From: Lepidurus packardi
Taxonomy: Eukaryota > Arthropoda > Branchiopoda > Notostraca > Triopsidae
NCBI GenBank assembly: GCA_023053545.1
Contig: JAKZAN010000007.1
Span: 4,960,001-5,024,000, forward strand
DNA length: 64,000 bases
Direction: 5' to 3'
Positions within the stretch are counted from its first letter, which is position 1, and each line of letters starts with the position of its first letter. This document shows, piece by piece, positions 50,401 to 61,218 of the stretch. The notes under the pieces are model-generated. The model had not been told where the DNA came from. It worked only from the letters and a program-made list of their open reading frames with translations, and did not search any database. The position numbers were made by a program, and so were the translations under genes.

Positions 50401-53098
50401 GTAAAGAGATAGAGGCAGGAAAGCTGGAGAAGAGAAGTTATTTCCCCTTTTTTTTGTGTCTTTAAATTTTCTTCTTTGATGTTTTATTGGAATTCGCGAG
50501 ATATCGCCCGAAAGCTCGTGGTAAATGAGCCAAGGCAGAAGCTTAACTCTATAGGCAGTATGTTGCACCATGCCGGAGGCTAGGGCTTCAGTTGGACCTC
50601 GTATTGCGCAAAAATTGATGATGGAAGACGTCGTAGTTGAAGCACACACACAAAAAAACGCGAAATGCCGTGAGGTTAACTATTTCCAGGCTGGCAAACA
50701 AGCAACGTCCAAAGGAGTATTTCTTGGGAGAAATACTTTCTTCGGAACTCGGCTGCCAGTCAGAAACTTTTGGAGAAAACGGGTGGGAAAAGACTTTTGG
50801 GGTGATGGCAATGAAGACTTTAGGAGAGTTATGGCAGCGCATGAAAACCCCTCGTAATCCTAAAGGAAACATATGAAGACTCCTTGTTTTTCTCTCCGCT
50901 GGTCATGAGAAGAGCTTTTCGCGATGACGGCAGACAGGAGAATGAACTAAAGACTGGTTACTATATGTAGCGGACAGGGGAGTCCAAACTAAATCAGTTC
51001 CTGTCGTTTCGAGAAACATCATATTATTATGTGGGGCTCTTTTGAACTGGGATTGAGCGCCGTTTTTTTCTATGACATTTTAGGTGTTGGTCACTTATTC
51101 TTCTACCTACGTATTGGTTGCCCTTAGCATAGATCGTTACGATGCTATTACACATCCCATGAACTTCACACGTGGATGTAAGTAATGCTAAGGCTCCCGT
51201 ATCTTAGCTTGTTGATACGAAACAGTCATAGATGGCACTTATGTTTGTTATGTTTTGCAAAAGCCTTGAGTAAGAAAGTGAAAAAAGAAACACTGGTAAT
51301 TGCCTTCAAAGTTTCTATGCTTGTTTCGCTTCTGAGAATTATAATTTATTGTCACCCAGTGTGTACGGGAAACCTGAATCCCAAATGAAACTGAGTGGAA
51401 ACCCGTACCATAACTTGCATTGTGGAAGCATTAAGGCCAGAGCAGTTCAGGAGGTTCTGTTGTAATGGATATTACTTGTTATGTGTAGGGAGAAGGGCGA
51501 GAATCTTGATTGCCACAGCCTGGCTCGTAAGTGGGCTTTTCGCCGTACCGACGTTGCTTCTATACGAAGAGAAACTAGTTAATGGTAATAATAGTGTTTT
51601 TTTTTAAATATAGTTTAAATACGTTTTTAGTAAATAATAGTATTTTAAAAAGAATTTTTCTCTTTGTTCGCTTTTGTTTGACTTGTGTTTGTCGTTTTGG
51701 CAGGTACAATGCAATGCTGGATCGAATTGGGGAGTGATCTTCAGTGGCAAGTGTACATTACTTTGGTAACCATAGCTTTGTTTATACTGCCCGCCTTGCT
51801 GATTTCAGCGTGCTACGTCGTCATTGTGCATACTATATGGAGCAAGTCCGGGTCAATGTCAACTCGCGCTCCTAAAAAAAAGGACACGCACAAGAATGGT
51901 AAAAAAAAGCCACAACAAGAAAACAGTGTTTACCAGTAACCCGTGCGGGGCTTATAAGCCTTTGGGGAAACCTTGGACTTCAGCTAACCTACCTTATTAA
52001 CTATTGTTTGTGCAGGGACGACAGGCAATCAACATGAGGTAGACGACGACCAAGATTCACGTCGAGCAAGTTCTAGAGGCATCATTCCCAAAGCCAAGAT
52101 CAAAACGGTCAAAATGACGTTCGTCATTGTCTTCAGTAAGTGTGTTAAGTCTTATTTGCCTAGCATAGATACATTTATAACTCAGTAAAGTCTCACGTCT
52201 GTCGAGGTCACATTGTGCAACTCTCACGTTTACATTTCGGTGTTTCGGTTAACATTTATCTGTAATTTATTTGTCCTTTCCCGTTTTGTAGTGTTTATTC
52301 TGTGTTGGTCGCCGTATTTCGTGTATGATTTAGTTCAAGTCTTCGGCTACATCCCAAAGACACGAACGATGAATGCAGTATCGACATTCATACAAAGCAT
52401 GGCTCCACTGAATTCTGCTGCCAACCCGTTGATCTACTGTCTGTTCTCTACGCATATCTGTCGGAATCTCAGGTATTTATGAAAGAGGGGTGTGTGTGTG
52501 AGGGGGACCTCCATAAAAGCATGAAGTGTGATTTAGATGTGTTGCCTTTCCTTGAGATAAAAGGGTAGGGGAAAAAAACACATAGACTTTACTATACATA
52601 ATTTATTGCCACACTTTACACATAAATCGTGTCGCTTTCTGTTCCAGAGGCTTCTTTCATTCTTCCTTTGGGAACTGAAGCTACTCGAAATTGCGTTTCC
52701 TATCTCTAATTAAGCTTGTGAGGTTTTATAACCAGATTATACTTAAGAACGGTGGCTTATTGACTAGGAAGATCCCGGCAATGGAATGGCTAGCGAGCAA
52801 GCTTGAAAGCGCGTTCCGACTGTCACGTTGGATTCCATGTTTGTCGTCGGCATCAGCAAGTCCTGCTCAAGACCAATTCACTCGTACCTTCCGGACAACC
52901 ACGACTCGTTTGTCCTCGGACATTCCCATGGGCACTGTGCGAAAAAATCTTTCACGAGTGGACAACGGCTTCAATGGCAGTGGAAGACGAGGCAAAAGTC
53001 CGTGCTCAACGACCAGAATCAGCGGAAGTACATCGGAAGATTGTGGACAGCATGCCAACGAACCTTTACTGGTTCACAAAACTCAAGAATGGGTATAA
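44464..53098 (+). CDS. CcapR: Crustacean cardioactive peptide (CCAP) receptor-like GPCR
   Basis: Class A neuropeptide receptor of the plasma membrane. Nine coding exons in phase: 44464-44604, 49771-49906, 50148-50251, 51084-51177, 51489-51584, 51704-51898, 52016-52135, 52292-52472, 52768-53098, giving 465 aa. The first exon encodes an extracellular N-terminus with several N-glycosylation sequons (NVT, NNT, NAS). TM1 has [13 protein letters not shown]3 ends SIDRY (142-146, the DRY motif), the predicted disulphide pairs the Cys of NAACKII with QCWIELG in loop 2, TM6 has [13 protein letters not shown] and TM7 ends NPLIY (340-344). [21 protein letters not shown] is a strong match to insect CCAP receptors; the vertebrate relative is the neuropeptide S receptor. 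The tail is long and Ser/Thr-rich. The 5.2 kb first coding intron contains an antisense gene, and intron 4 a MITE fragment. An alternative terminal exon is possible at 52648. Confidence 0.92.
45487..45890 (-). mobile_element. MITE-like family B copy 2 (uninterrupted)
   Basis: In reverse complement this block aligns to 9120-9220 plus 9631-9865 but lacks the family A element between them. Where copy 1 has TTAA-element-TTAA, this copy reads AAGTAAATGG, that is, an unoccupied site. It lies in the first coding intron of the receptor gene. Confidence 0.75.
48324..49462 (-). CDS. Secreted Gln-rich protein, nested antisense in a receptor intron
   Basis: Not a family I recognise. Two exons on the minus strand, 49436-49462 and 48324-49244, give 315 aa. 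The first exon codes for only nine residues (MPFLSILSL), which with the start of exon 2 ([11 protein letters not shown]) form a textbook signal peptide; this is why I prefer it to the in-frame ATG at 49313. The mature chain is rich in Gln, Asn, Ser and Pro, with [16 protein letters not shown] near the start, two copies of an R-L-R-I-(S/P)-(I/L)-P motif (RLRISIPVA and RLRIPLPEG), and a conserved-looking [10 protein letters not shown] segment with a second Cys at KNIPCVP. Composition suggests an extracellular structural or cuticular protein. It lies wholly inside the first coding intron of the CCAP-receptor-like gene on the opposite strand. A TATAAA-like sequence occurs about 145 bp upstream. 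Confidence 0.8.
49285..49370 (-). mobile_element. MITE family A fragment
   Basis: The stretch with GAAACAGTCACAGATGGCGC and then a TGTTTTGCAGGCCTTGCGTAAGAA-like run matches the right end of family A in reverse complement. It lies in the single intron of the nested Gln-rich gene (49245-49435). The terminal GGCTCCC is not preserved. Confidence 0.65.
51188..51365 (-). mobile_element. MITE family A fragment in receptor intron 4
   Basis: It begins AAGGCTCCCGTATCTTAGCT, the family A terminus, and continues in reverse orientation through about 175 bp matching the right half of the copy at 29565, including the segment absent from copy 1. The other end is missing. It starts about ten bases after the splice donor of the receptor exon 51084-51177. 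Confidence 0.8.
52648..52678 (+). CDS. Possible alternative terminal exon of the CCAP-receptor-like gene
   Basis: A strong acceptor (TTCTGTTCCAG) precedes this segment. Joined to the donor at 52472 it stays in frame and encodes [10 protein letters not shown] then TGA, which would give a receptor ending just after TM7 and helix 8 in place of the 110-residue Ser/Thr-rich tail from 52768. Supported by splice signals and phase only. Confidence 0.35.
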
Positions 53099-53738
53099 TT
53101 CTTAACTTTTTTTTTTTCTTCTTACCATGGACAAAATATATAATGACATTAAGATGTACATTAATGTACATTAAGATGAAAGAAATAATTAAGAAAAAGA
53201 CCACAAATGGAAGTCAGTGTGGGAAATGTGCCCACTTCCTTAGTGTATTATATTCATTATATTCGAAATGTCTCGTTACTGATGAAGAAAAGTTATGAAC
53301 TATGAAAGAGGTTTATATCCGACAATCTGCTCAACCACTATAATAGCCTAGGAGCGCAAAGCTTTGTGTAATACGAAGCGCCAAAATTCTTCTTCTGTCC
53401 CTGTCTCTTTAATCGGCTTGGGCAAGGTGATTAGCCAGATAACTACTTTTCGCAGGAACGCTGTTGGCGTTTTCCGCCAGTTGATAATGTGAGTTTTTAT
53501 TGCCGCTAAAATATAAACTCCTCTTTGATTTCTTTTACTTATTCTTAACTGCGACACTACAATACTATCTTGCTTCCTTACAGAAATCGCGTGTGAAATA
53601 TAGCAGATGCTGCTGTGGCCCAAAGAGTTGCTTATCAATCTATTTTGTTTGGATTGTATCGCATAAGAATATCTTGGCTGGTAGATGTTGGTAGCTTATA
53701 GCTGTCACTTGAATTTTTGCAGTCTCCTAAGTCAGGTC
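53099..53738. other. Intergenic between the receptor and LRR genes
   Basis: Mostly AT-rich 3' flank of the receptor gene and promoter region of the LRR gene. A T run (53107-53117) and a short direct repeat of GTACATTAA occur. An acceptor-like TTTTTGCAG at 53713-53721 suggests a 5' UTR intron for the LRR gene. Confidence 0.45.
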
Positions 53739-54926
53739 ATGGAACTATCCGTTCGTTATTGCCTTTCGCTGGCGTGTTTGGTAACTTTGATTCAAGCTCA
53801 GCAACAGTGTCCGAGTAGTTCTGCAATTTCACCTTGCACGTGTACGCTTTCGAATGGCCAGGCCGACATCACCTGCTCGGGTCTGAAATCTCTCAAAGTT
53901 TTGACGGATATTTTCAAGATCTCCTTTCCGTCTAACGAGCTGCATGCGTTGCACTTGACCGGCTCCACGCTGGGCGTCTTCCCTAACGACGTTTTCCAGT
54001 CCAAATCTTTTGAAATAATCGAAATTACCGATAACCGCGCAGCTTCTTTCCCGACTGCTGGCATCTTTACGGCCTCTAAAGCTCGGCTTACCTCGCTTTC
54101 CATCTATCAGAGCACCGAAGAATGGCAGTTTAATTTCAATGCCGTGGCCAAGTTTGATCAATTGCAATCACTCTCCGTCGCGGGCTATACTCTAGAATTT
54201 CTGAACTCGGTCGCTGACTTGGTAGCCCTCCAAACGCTCAAATTGCAAAGTTTCACCGTTACTGCGGTCCCGCACTTTTCTAATCTGCCGGCCTTACAAG
54301 TGCTGAATTTGGATAGCAACAATCTAGATTCGATTCCAGCCGGAGCTTTTACGGGGTTACCTAGCCTCCAAAATCTATTGCTGGGACATAACAAGTTAAC
54401 CAACCTCAATGCATCCAGCTTGGCTGTAGACGCCATTCTCCAAAGCATTGATTTGACAGGAAATACCCTTGCGGTTCTGGCTGATAATTCTATTCAAGGT
54501 AATTCTGCAGCCTATTTCCTCGATTGTGGAATGCGAATTGACTTCCACTAACATGTATTCTTTATCAGGCGTGGGTGCAGCGACAAACTTGTTGCTTATT
54601 AATAACAACTTGGTTCAATTGAGTGAATCTGTATTCAAACCCATCCTTGACAGCCAAAGTCAAGGCACTGGCAAAACTCAGCTTGATGGTAATTAATGAC
54701 GCATTTTATGATTTTTTTATACATTTTACAAATCCAAACTTGACTTGGAAACACACTTGTATTCTTTGTTAAACCTTCTCTGACAGGCAATGCATTGGAT
54801 TGTGGGTGTGGGCTGGGATGGGTGGTGACAAGCCCGGCTTACTTATCAGTACTTCCTGGTGCCCGATGTGCTAATGGAACTCGGGTCAACTTGCTTGATC
54901 CTCAGTATTTCCTCGACAATTGCTAA
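53739..54926 (+). CDS. Secreted leucine-rich-repeat protein, luciferin-monooxygenase non-catalytic-subunit-like
   Basis: Three exons in phase, 53739-54498, 54569-54688 and 54787-54926, give 339 aa. A signal peptide (MELSVRYCLSLACLVTLIQA) is followed by a Cys cap (CPSSS...PCTCTLSNGQADITC), about eight leucine-rich repeats (clearest: LQVLNLDSNNLDSIPAGAF and LQNLLLGHNKLTNL) and a C-terminal Cys cap (DCGCGLGW...ARCANGT). The arrangement matches the family annotated in crustaceans as the Oplophorus luciferin 2-monooxygenase non-catalytic (LRR) subunit, which is expanded in Daphnia. No catalytic luciferase sequence is seen in the window, so the name should be taken as homology to the LRR partner only; the likely role is extracellular protein binding. 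No transmembrane segment or lipid anchor follows the cap. Confidence 0.85.
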
Positions 54927-55247
54927 AAGCTTCCTTCGTATAATGATAGAAAATGACTGGCATAATTACGGCGAATATTGCGGGCCGTTGCACACTTAAT
55001 AGCAGAGGGGTCCGGAAATTGCGTGCTTTATCTAAGGTTGGAACGATTTGGGGTTGGTAAGAAATACATGGTTTTATTGGATGAGCTGATAACGACAATT
55101 CGTATCAGAAAGATAACGCTTATTTTACCTTCATCGCCGCGTTTAAGGTATTTACCAGCGAATGTGGTTTAGTAAGAGCAGAGAGCTATATTGTCCTAAA
55201 AACACTCCTATTTAGTAGTGTTGGTTTGTCTTAGCGTATAGTTTAAA

Positions 55248-58200
55248 ATGCGGAATTGCGTGCGTCTCGTGTTTTGGTTTTCAATTTATCTCTTTGTTTT
55301 TGTGGAGGCTGACGAAACTGACAAATGTACAAGTGCTACAACGTGCAGTGAATGTTTGCTAAACGTGGAATGTGCTTGGTGCGCTAAACAGGTAAACTTC
55401 AAAAACTAAAAAGAAACTATCCCAAATCATTGCCAATCTTTCTTTGGAACCAAAACAAAAAAACTCGTAGGATAGTTTAGAGAGTCAGACAGGAACGCCG
55501 AGATGCAACAAACAAAGCTACTGGGCTGATCATCAGGCGCTGTGTGAAGGGAATGTCGTTAACCACGAGCAGCGACTCGAAATCATTGAAGACGAGGCTT
55601 TGGGCAAGGGAGATGGTACTGTACAGATTGCCCCCCAGAAAGCCAATTTAAGACTCCGGCCAGGTCCCGCACTTTATTTTTTCCCAAATAACGTGTCACG
55701 GTCATGGTTAAGCAACTTTGCTTTGAATCTTGCAGGCGGATCAATGAACGTTCGTGTGCGGTACGCTCATGTCGAGGATTACCCCGTAGACATGTACTTT
55801 TTACTGGACCTGTCCGGTTCAATGAATAAGCACCGGGACCAACTCTCCGAGATGAGTTCACTCTTGGCTTACACTATTGGAAACATCACTTCTAATTACG
55901 GGCTTGGCTTTGGTTCTTTCGGAGATAAAGAAAGATTTCCCTTTGTCAATGAAACGTAAGTTTTAATGATTCAAGACGCGTCTTTTGGGAGAAAAGTTTT
56001 AACGCTTTCGGTTCCTAGGGCTTTCAACGACCCCCAGAACACGAACTTTCCATATCTATTCCTTCATCACATGAGCCTGGCTCAGGATCCTATTAAATTT
56101 GCGGTACAACGAGGCTATTATTTTCATTTTATTTGAAAAGAGATGAATAACAGGATATATTTGGATGCAGGAATTGGTGAAAAACGCAAAAAGTAACGGC
56201 AACTTAGATTCGCCTGAAGGAGGCTTAGAGGCCTTGGTGCAAGCTGTTGTATGTAAAGGAAATATTGGCTGGCGAGATGTTGCTACACGACTAGTTATTT
56301 TTTCGACTGACGCTGAATATCATGTTGCAGGCGACGGAAAAGTATTATTGCAATTTCTTTGGTCTTTTTATTTTTAGCGTTTGTACTTCACACATTGTGT
56401 TCAAGTTGGCTGGACTGACACGACCTAATGATGGCGACTGTCATTTGGACAAATCGAACAAATACACCCACGACGTAATCCAAGACTATCCTACACTCGC
56501 CCAAATAGGAAGCAAGATTGCTGAAAACGCCGTAAATGTCATTTTTACAGTGACCAAGCTCCAGATGAACACCTACGCTGAAGTCGCACGAAGAATGGAA
56601 GGCGCTGTGGTTGCTGAGCTTAGCGAAGATTCTTCCAACGTGGTTGACATTGTTCGAGATCAGTACAATGTATTGCCCTTTTTTTACATCTTTTTCTGAC
56701 GTTTTTTTCTTTTTCTTTGAACATTCTTCTTTTTGTCTTGCAGGCGATTCGCTCTTCTGTAGAACTACGAGATGATGCGTCAAGCTCGTTCAAAGTGTCC
56801 TACTTTTCGTCTTGCCGAGAAGGACCATTGCAAGAAACCAATAGATGCGAAAACCTTGAAGTCGGAAAGCCAGTGGAGTTTGACGTGAATATTGAGGTCA
56901 GGATTGGGTTTTGCTTTATCCTTAGTTATTACTGCTTTTCTTTTCGTGCAGTTGAAAGAGTGTTCATCTAACGAAAACGTTCGACAAACAATTATCATTA
57001 GCCCAGTTGGGATTCAAGAGACGCTACAGATTGAAGTGGAATCTTTGTGCCAATGTGATTGCGACCGGGTTCATGACAAGGTTAATCTTATTGACTCGTT
57101 TTTATTGGGCTGATTTCATTACTTGGGCTTTTTGTGCAGACAAACGAGGATTACTGCTCGGGGAATGGGAAACTAACATGCGGAGTATGTAAATGTGATC
57201 CCAATCGACTCGGCAAGTTTTGCGAATGTGGAGCCGACTCTTCGCTCGGCACTAATACATACGGCTGCCGGTACTCCAATGAAACTGATGTCGACTGCTC
57301 AAACAGGGGAGTTTGCGTTTGTGGAGAATGCGTGTGTGATATTCTTCCTGATCAGGATAAAGTATTTTCTGGTTATTTCTGTTTAAGGTAAGAATTGATA
57401 GCATTGTGTGAGTCGTTTGTAGAAAATATCCGGCAAATATTGCGAGTGTGACAATTTCTCGTGTCCTCGTAAAGCAGGCCAACTCTGCTCCGGTTCAGAG
57501 CATGGAGCATGCAAATGTGGAACTTGTGAATGTTTAGAGGGTTGGCAAGGGAATGCGTGCGAATGTCCACATCCTGACGTTTCTTGCGTCGCACCCAAAG
57601 CGTTCGAATCCAGCGGAAAGACCTATTGTTCAGGAAAAGGAGATTGCATCTGCGGTGTCTGCAATTGCATTGAAACCGAGCAGGGAAGATATCATGGCAA
57701 ATACTGCGAAGAATGCCCGGTAAATTGCTTTCATAAAGTTATACTGAAAAGTTTCTGACACCGAATATTTTCAGACGTGCCAATCGAAATGTAATGAATA
57801 CAAGGACTGTGTGCAGTGTTTGGCATTCGGATTAGGACCTTTGACTGAAAGCAAATGCGAAAGCTGCAATATCACCACCACACTCGTGGATAGTGCTATT
57901 GGTAAGCAAACGCGGATGATTCAGCTTTTCATTTTGACTGTTTTGCATCATATCTTCTATAGAAGAGTATCCTGATGAGAAGTCTTGTTCATTCTACGAC
58001 GATGAAGACTGCATTTTTACCTTTGTCTATGCATATAATACACCAGGCTATGTGCGAGTGTCAGCCGAGCGGCAATGCGCCGCACAAGCGAACGCCTTAA
58101 GTAACTTTTGATAATAGTAGGCTTACTTACCGAAGTCCAATTTTATGCATGTAGCTGCATCTGTGGGAGTAATTCTGGCAGTGGTACTTATCGGATTGCT

Positions 58201-58369
58201 TTGCTTATGTGCGTGGCGCGTGTTCACGTACTTTCAAGATAAAAGGGAATATGAACGTTTTGAAGCAGAACGGCAAAACGTACCTTGGGATAATCGAACT
58301 GGAAACCCTTTATATAAAGACCCTGCTACTTTATTTCGTAACCCGACTTATGGGGATGGAAGTTTGTAA
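55248..58369 (+). CDS. Integrin beta subunit, divergent metal-binding loop
   Basis: Thirteen exons in phase: 55248-55391, 55471-55663, 55736-55955, 56019-56103, 56171-56341, 56406-56669, 56744-56896, 56952-57080, 57140-57361, 57423-57719, 57775-57901, 57963-58100, 58155-58369, giving 785 aa. Order: signal peptide, PSI domain with [13 protein letters not shown], beta-I domain, hybrid domain, four Cys-rich EGF-like modules, beta-tail, one membrane helix (about 716-738) and a short cytoplasmic tail. MIDAS is DLSGS (137-141). The two Asp that normally follow (ADMIDAS, DLSxSMxDD) are Lys144 and His145. The specificity-determining loop is short and lacks its Cys pair. The DSPEGG segment (227-232) with the SyMBS Glu is kept. 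The tail retains both NPLY (765-768) and NPTY (777-780), so talin and kindlin binding is plausible, but the membrane-proximal HDRRE is QDKRE. The 72-bp intron 55664-55735 is in frame and could be retained. Confidence 0.93.
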
Positions 58370-59156
58370 TTTACCATGTTATATTTAACTTTTTTTAAGA
58401 CTAATGGCAGTGGAGAACATTTATCTTATGCAAGCCGTAAAATAACCTTATAAAAAAGAAATAGCAGTTAAGAGGGAAGGTCAAGGAATTTAGGTTGCAA
58501 TTTTTATAAATAAAGAATTTGAATTTTTTCTTTTTTCTTTCGACGTTTATTTCAATGAGCTGGATATTAATTGCCCTAACATACCCTCCACCTTTCAAGA
58601 GAACACGTTATTCTACGTAACAGTACTTACATCGTTAGCAGTATAGTACTTTATCTGGTACATAGAAGCTCAGCAGTTCCGCTGGCTCCCCTTGTAGTAT
58701 CAAGGAACAAAATCGGTTTGGGTTCTACCCTTCTAGGAACCTACACCCTGATTTCACGAATATGAGTGGTTCCACAAACGTTGGTTATTACACCCACGGT
58801 CATTGCACTGGTTGCTACCCCGTCATTAGACGACAACAATTCAGTTCAGGCAACAATTTGTGTGCCATGTTAGTGGACCTTACAGACTAAACCGTAAACA
58901 GCAGAGCCTTTCTATATGGATTACAGGTAACATACTGTAGTGTTCCAAAAAACGGCAGTGATATAATCCTTACTCGTCGAGTAAATTGAAGTCTCAATTC
59001 CGTATTGCCGTATGTAGCACGAAGTTTCTTATATTTTTTGTTAAATACAGGTGTCGTTCTGCGTTAGCTTGTAACCCACCGAGCTCTGAGCAAATATTCA
59101 TCCCAGAGAATTAAAAGTTTAAAGCAGCCTATTTTCATCTCATATTAGACGTAAAG
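58370..59156. other. Intergenic between integrin and GNAT genes
   Basis: Contains the integrin 3' UTR up to the poly(A) signal near 58509 and then the promoter region of the acyltransferase gene. No further gene seen. Confidence 0.5.
58509..58514 (+). terminator. Poly(A) signal of the integrin gene
   Basis: AATAAA lies 140 bp after the integrin stop codon and is followed by T-rich sequence, the expected position for 3' end formation. Confidence 0.6.
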
Positions 59157-60258
59157 ATGGGAATTGAAGTCCTGCGTCAAGTAGCTCAGCATTCAGCATT
59201 AGACCTGAGCTCGGCTCTGAAAAAGCTGGAAAAGCACGCCCCAGAATCGACGAAGGTAATAACCCGTTTTTGTTTCCCGGTATTCTATTAAAGAATTCAC
59301 GTCTAGTTGCATCAATCCCTCCTACTGGCCAGCAAAGGTTTTAATAGTAGCAAACGCTTTTATGTACCGCAAGAAGATTCAGGTAGCCCGTTCACGCTAT
59401 TGACTCCTAAAGACAAGGAACAAGATGTAAAGCGCCTTCGTGCTACGCGAAGTACTTGTCGTCTGCGACCATATAACCATTTATTCATGACAGGGACCCG
59501 TCACCTGTGTGGCCCTTTTTACTTCGGTCGAGTGGCTTAACGAACTCTATGATATCCTTGTCGGAACGAATGTCTTAAACTTCAATGAAGGGATAATATT
59601 CTGCGGCGTGCCTGATGTACTGTGCGGTACCATTCAGCAAGCATGTGAGGCCAAAGGAGGTGAATTTCGATGTAATGCAGAGTGTTCTGTAATGACACTG
59701 TCGCCGCAGTTAGCGTTGCAGCTCATCATCAAGTAATTAACATAACTTGACGATTGGAATTATTAAGATTTTGTGCTTGTGGACAGGGTTCCTGAACACG
59801 TCTATTTGGCACCCCTAAAGAGATGGCATGCTAAGACGGTGCACAGTAACTGGTTGCTGCGTAACCTAGAGAAGCTCGAGGTTATTGAGCGACAAATTGT
59901 GAACTTACCATCCGTCGGACTCTACATTCGCAAAACTGGCGAGCTGGTTTCCTGGATCATGCAGACCGACATGGGGTGTATGGGAGTGATGTACACCAAA
60001 AAGGCGCACCGTCGATGTGGCTACGGAGGAATCGTAGCGAAAGCACTCTCGAAACATTTGGCTACGGTCGGACTAACGCCATTCGTGTTCATTGATGACT
60101 ACAACACGGCTTCGTTTCACTGTTTCCAAAAATTGGGCTTCAAGCTCATCCAAAAAGCCAATTGGTTGTCCTATGCCCCACCACATCTGACCCAAATAGT
60201 CGAAGATTTGGCGGAATCGACTCATACTCCGTTAGACGAATGCCACTCAGATGATTAA
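59157..60258 (+). CDS. Glycine N-acyltransferase-like GNAT protein
   Basis: Four exons in phase, 59157-59255, 59307-59426, 59494-59732 and 59787-60258, give 309 aa. The C-terminal half is a GNAT acyltransferase fold: WIMQTDMGCMGVMYTKKAH (beta4-like), then the acyl-CoA pyrophosphate loop RRCGYGG, helix GIVAKALSKHLA, and the strand PFVFIDDYNTASFHCFQKLGF typical of the family's last helix-strand unit. The N-terminal half resembles the GLYAT-specific domain. Related enzymes transfer acyl groups from acyl-CoA to glycine or other amino acids in detoxification and fatty-amide formation; the substrate cannot be read from sequence. Arthropods carry several such genes. No signal peptide is visible, so it is likely cytosolic or mitochondrial. 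Confidence 0.82.
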
Positions 60259-61218
60259 TGAGTCTGCCCCAGGGGCCATTGTAAAGTATTACGCATTTAC
60301 TAGATTTTTCTCTGTCGAATTGGTTGTGTAATTTTTTTACAACTCTATCGCTGCGACCTTTGATTCGCTCCTTACTCTTAAAACCCCACGAATTTGTCAA
60401 AGGTTTCAGTAAAAATGTCTCGTAAGGTTTCAGTGAAGGATAATCTTCTGCGGTGCATCTCACACGCTGTGTGATAATCAAACAAATTTTGAAAGAAGAG
60501 TTCATTACATGATAGTGTAGTTACAATGTGAAATGAAGTAATTTATGCCAAGGAGCGGAAGCAAAAAGATCGTGCTTTAGGTGAAACGAAATGTTGACTA
60601 CCTAAATAATGCCGATTTCTACCTCAGCAAACGGACTTCTTTATTTTTCATAACAAGTATTATGCTCGGTTACACCATACTCAACACTCAATGCCTTCGT
60701 TGGTTTTTTTTGTGTATTTAGGAAAACCCTACATAGCTTCACGATATTCTCGGTGTCGTTCTCAAACTCCAGGCTAACGTATCGCCAACCTTGCCAGCGC
60801 TTTTGTCTTCAGTAATCCTTTTATTGGTTTGGGCATAAAATCGAAAATTCGTCAAAAAATAAAAAAATAAAAAAAAATCATAACGAGATCCCGTAGGTTA
60901 GTTGAGGCGTCATCTCATCTATCGAGCTCAGCTCAACAGTGAAGTTTTACAACGAATTGCAGCAATGAAGTGGTAATTTCATTGTTACCGCTTACGGCGC
61001 AAATACGTATAAGAGCTAGAATTGAGTAGCCCATAATACGGGTTGTTTATTGTGAACAAGAAGTCCGGCAAGTATACCATATACGGTACGTAAAAAAAGC
61101 TTTTCTGATTGCACGGTTGGAGGCTCGTTTGTCTTCTGTTATCTTATTGAATAGGTACTAGTAAAGTAATTCACTTGCAACTCTCTTAGGCTTGTGGAAG
61201 CGTGACGAATTCTGATCC
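60259..61218. other. Intergenic between GNAT and bestrophin copy 2
   Basis: AT-rich, including an A-rich low-complexity patch near 60855-60882. No coding feature recognised; presumed 3' UTR of the acyltransferase and promoter of bestrophin copy 2. Confidence 0.5.

Noticed and set aside
52691-53298. Three overlapping frames over the receptor tail
   Set aside because: Only the frame ending at 53098 joins in phase to the TM7 exon; the others (52803-53105 and 52828-53298) are shadows.
59427-59540. Continuation of the acyltransferase exon 2 frame to 59540
   Set aside because: This is read-through of a 67-bp intron (59427-59493); splicing restores the family frame from GPVTCVALFTSVEW onward.
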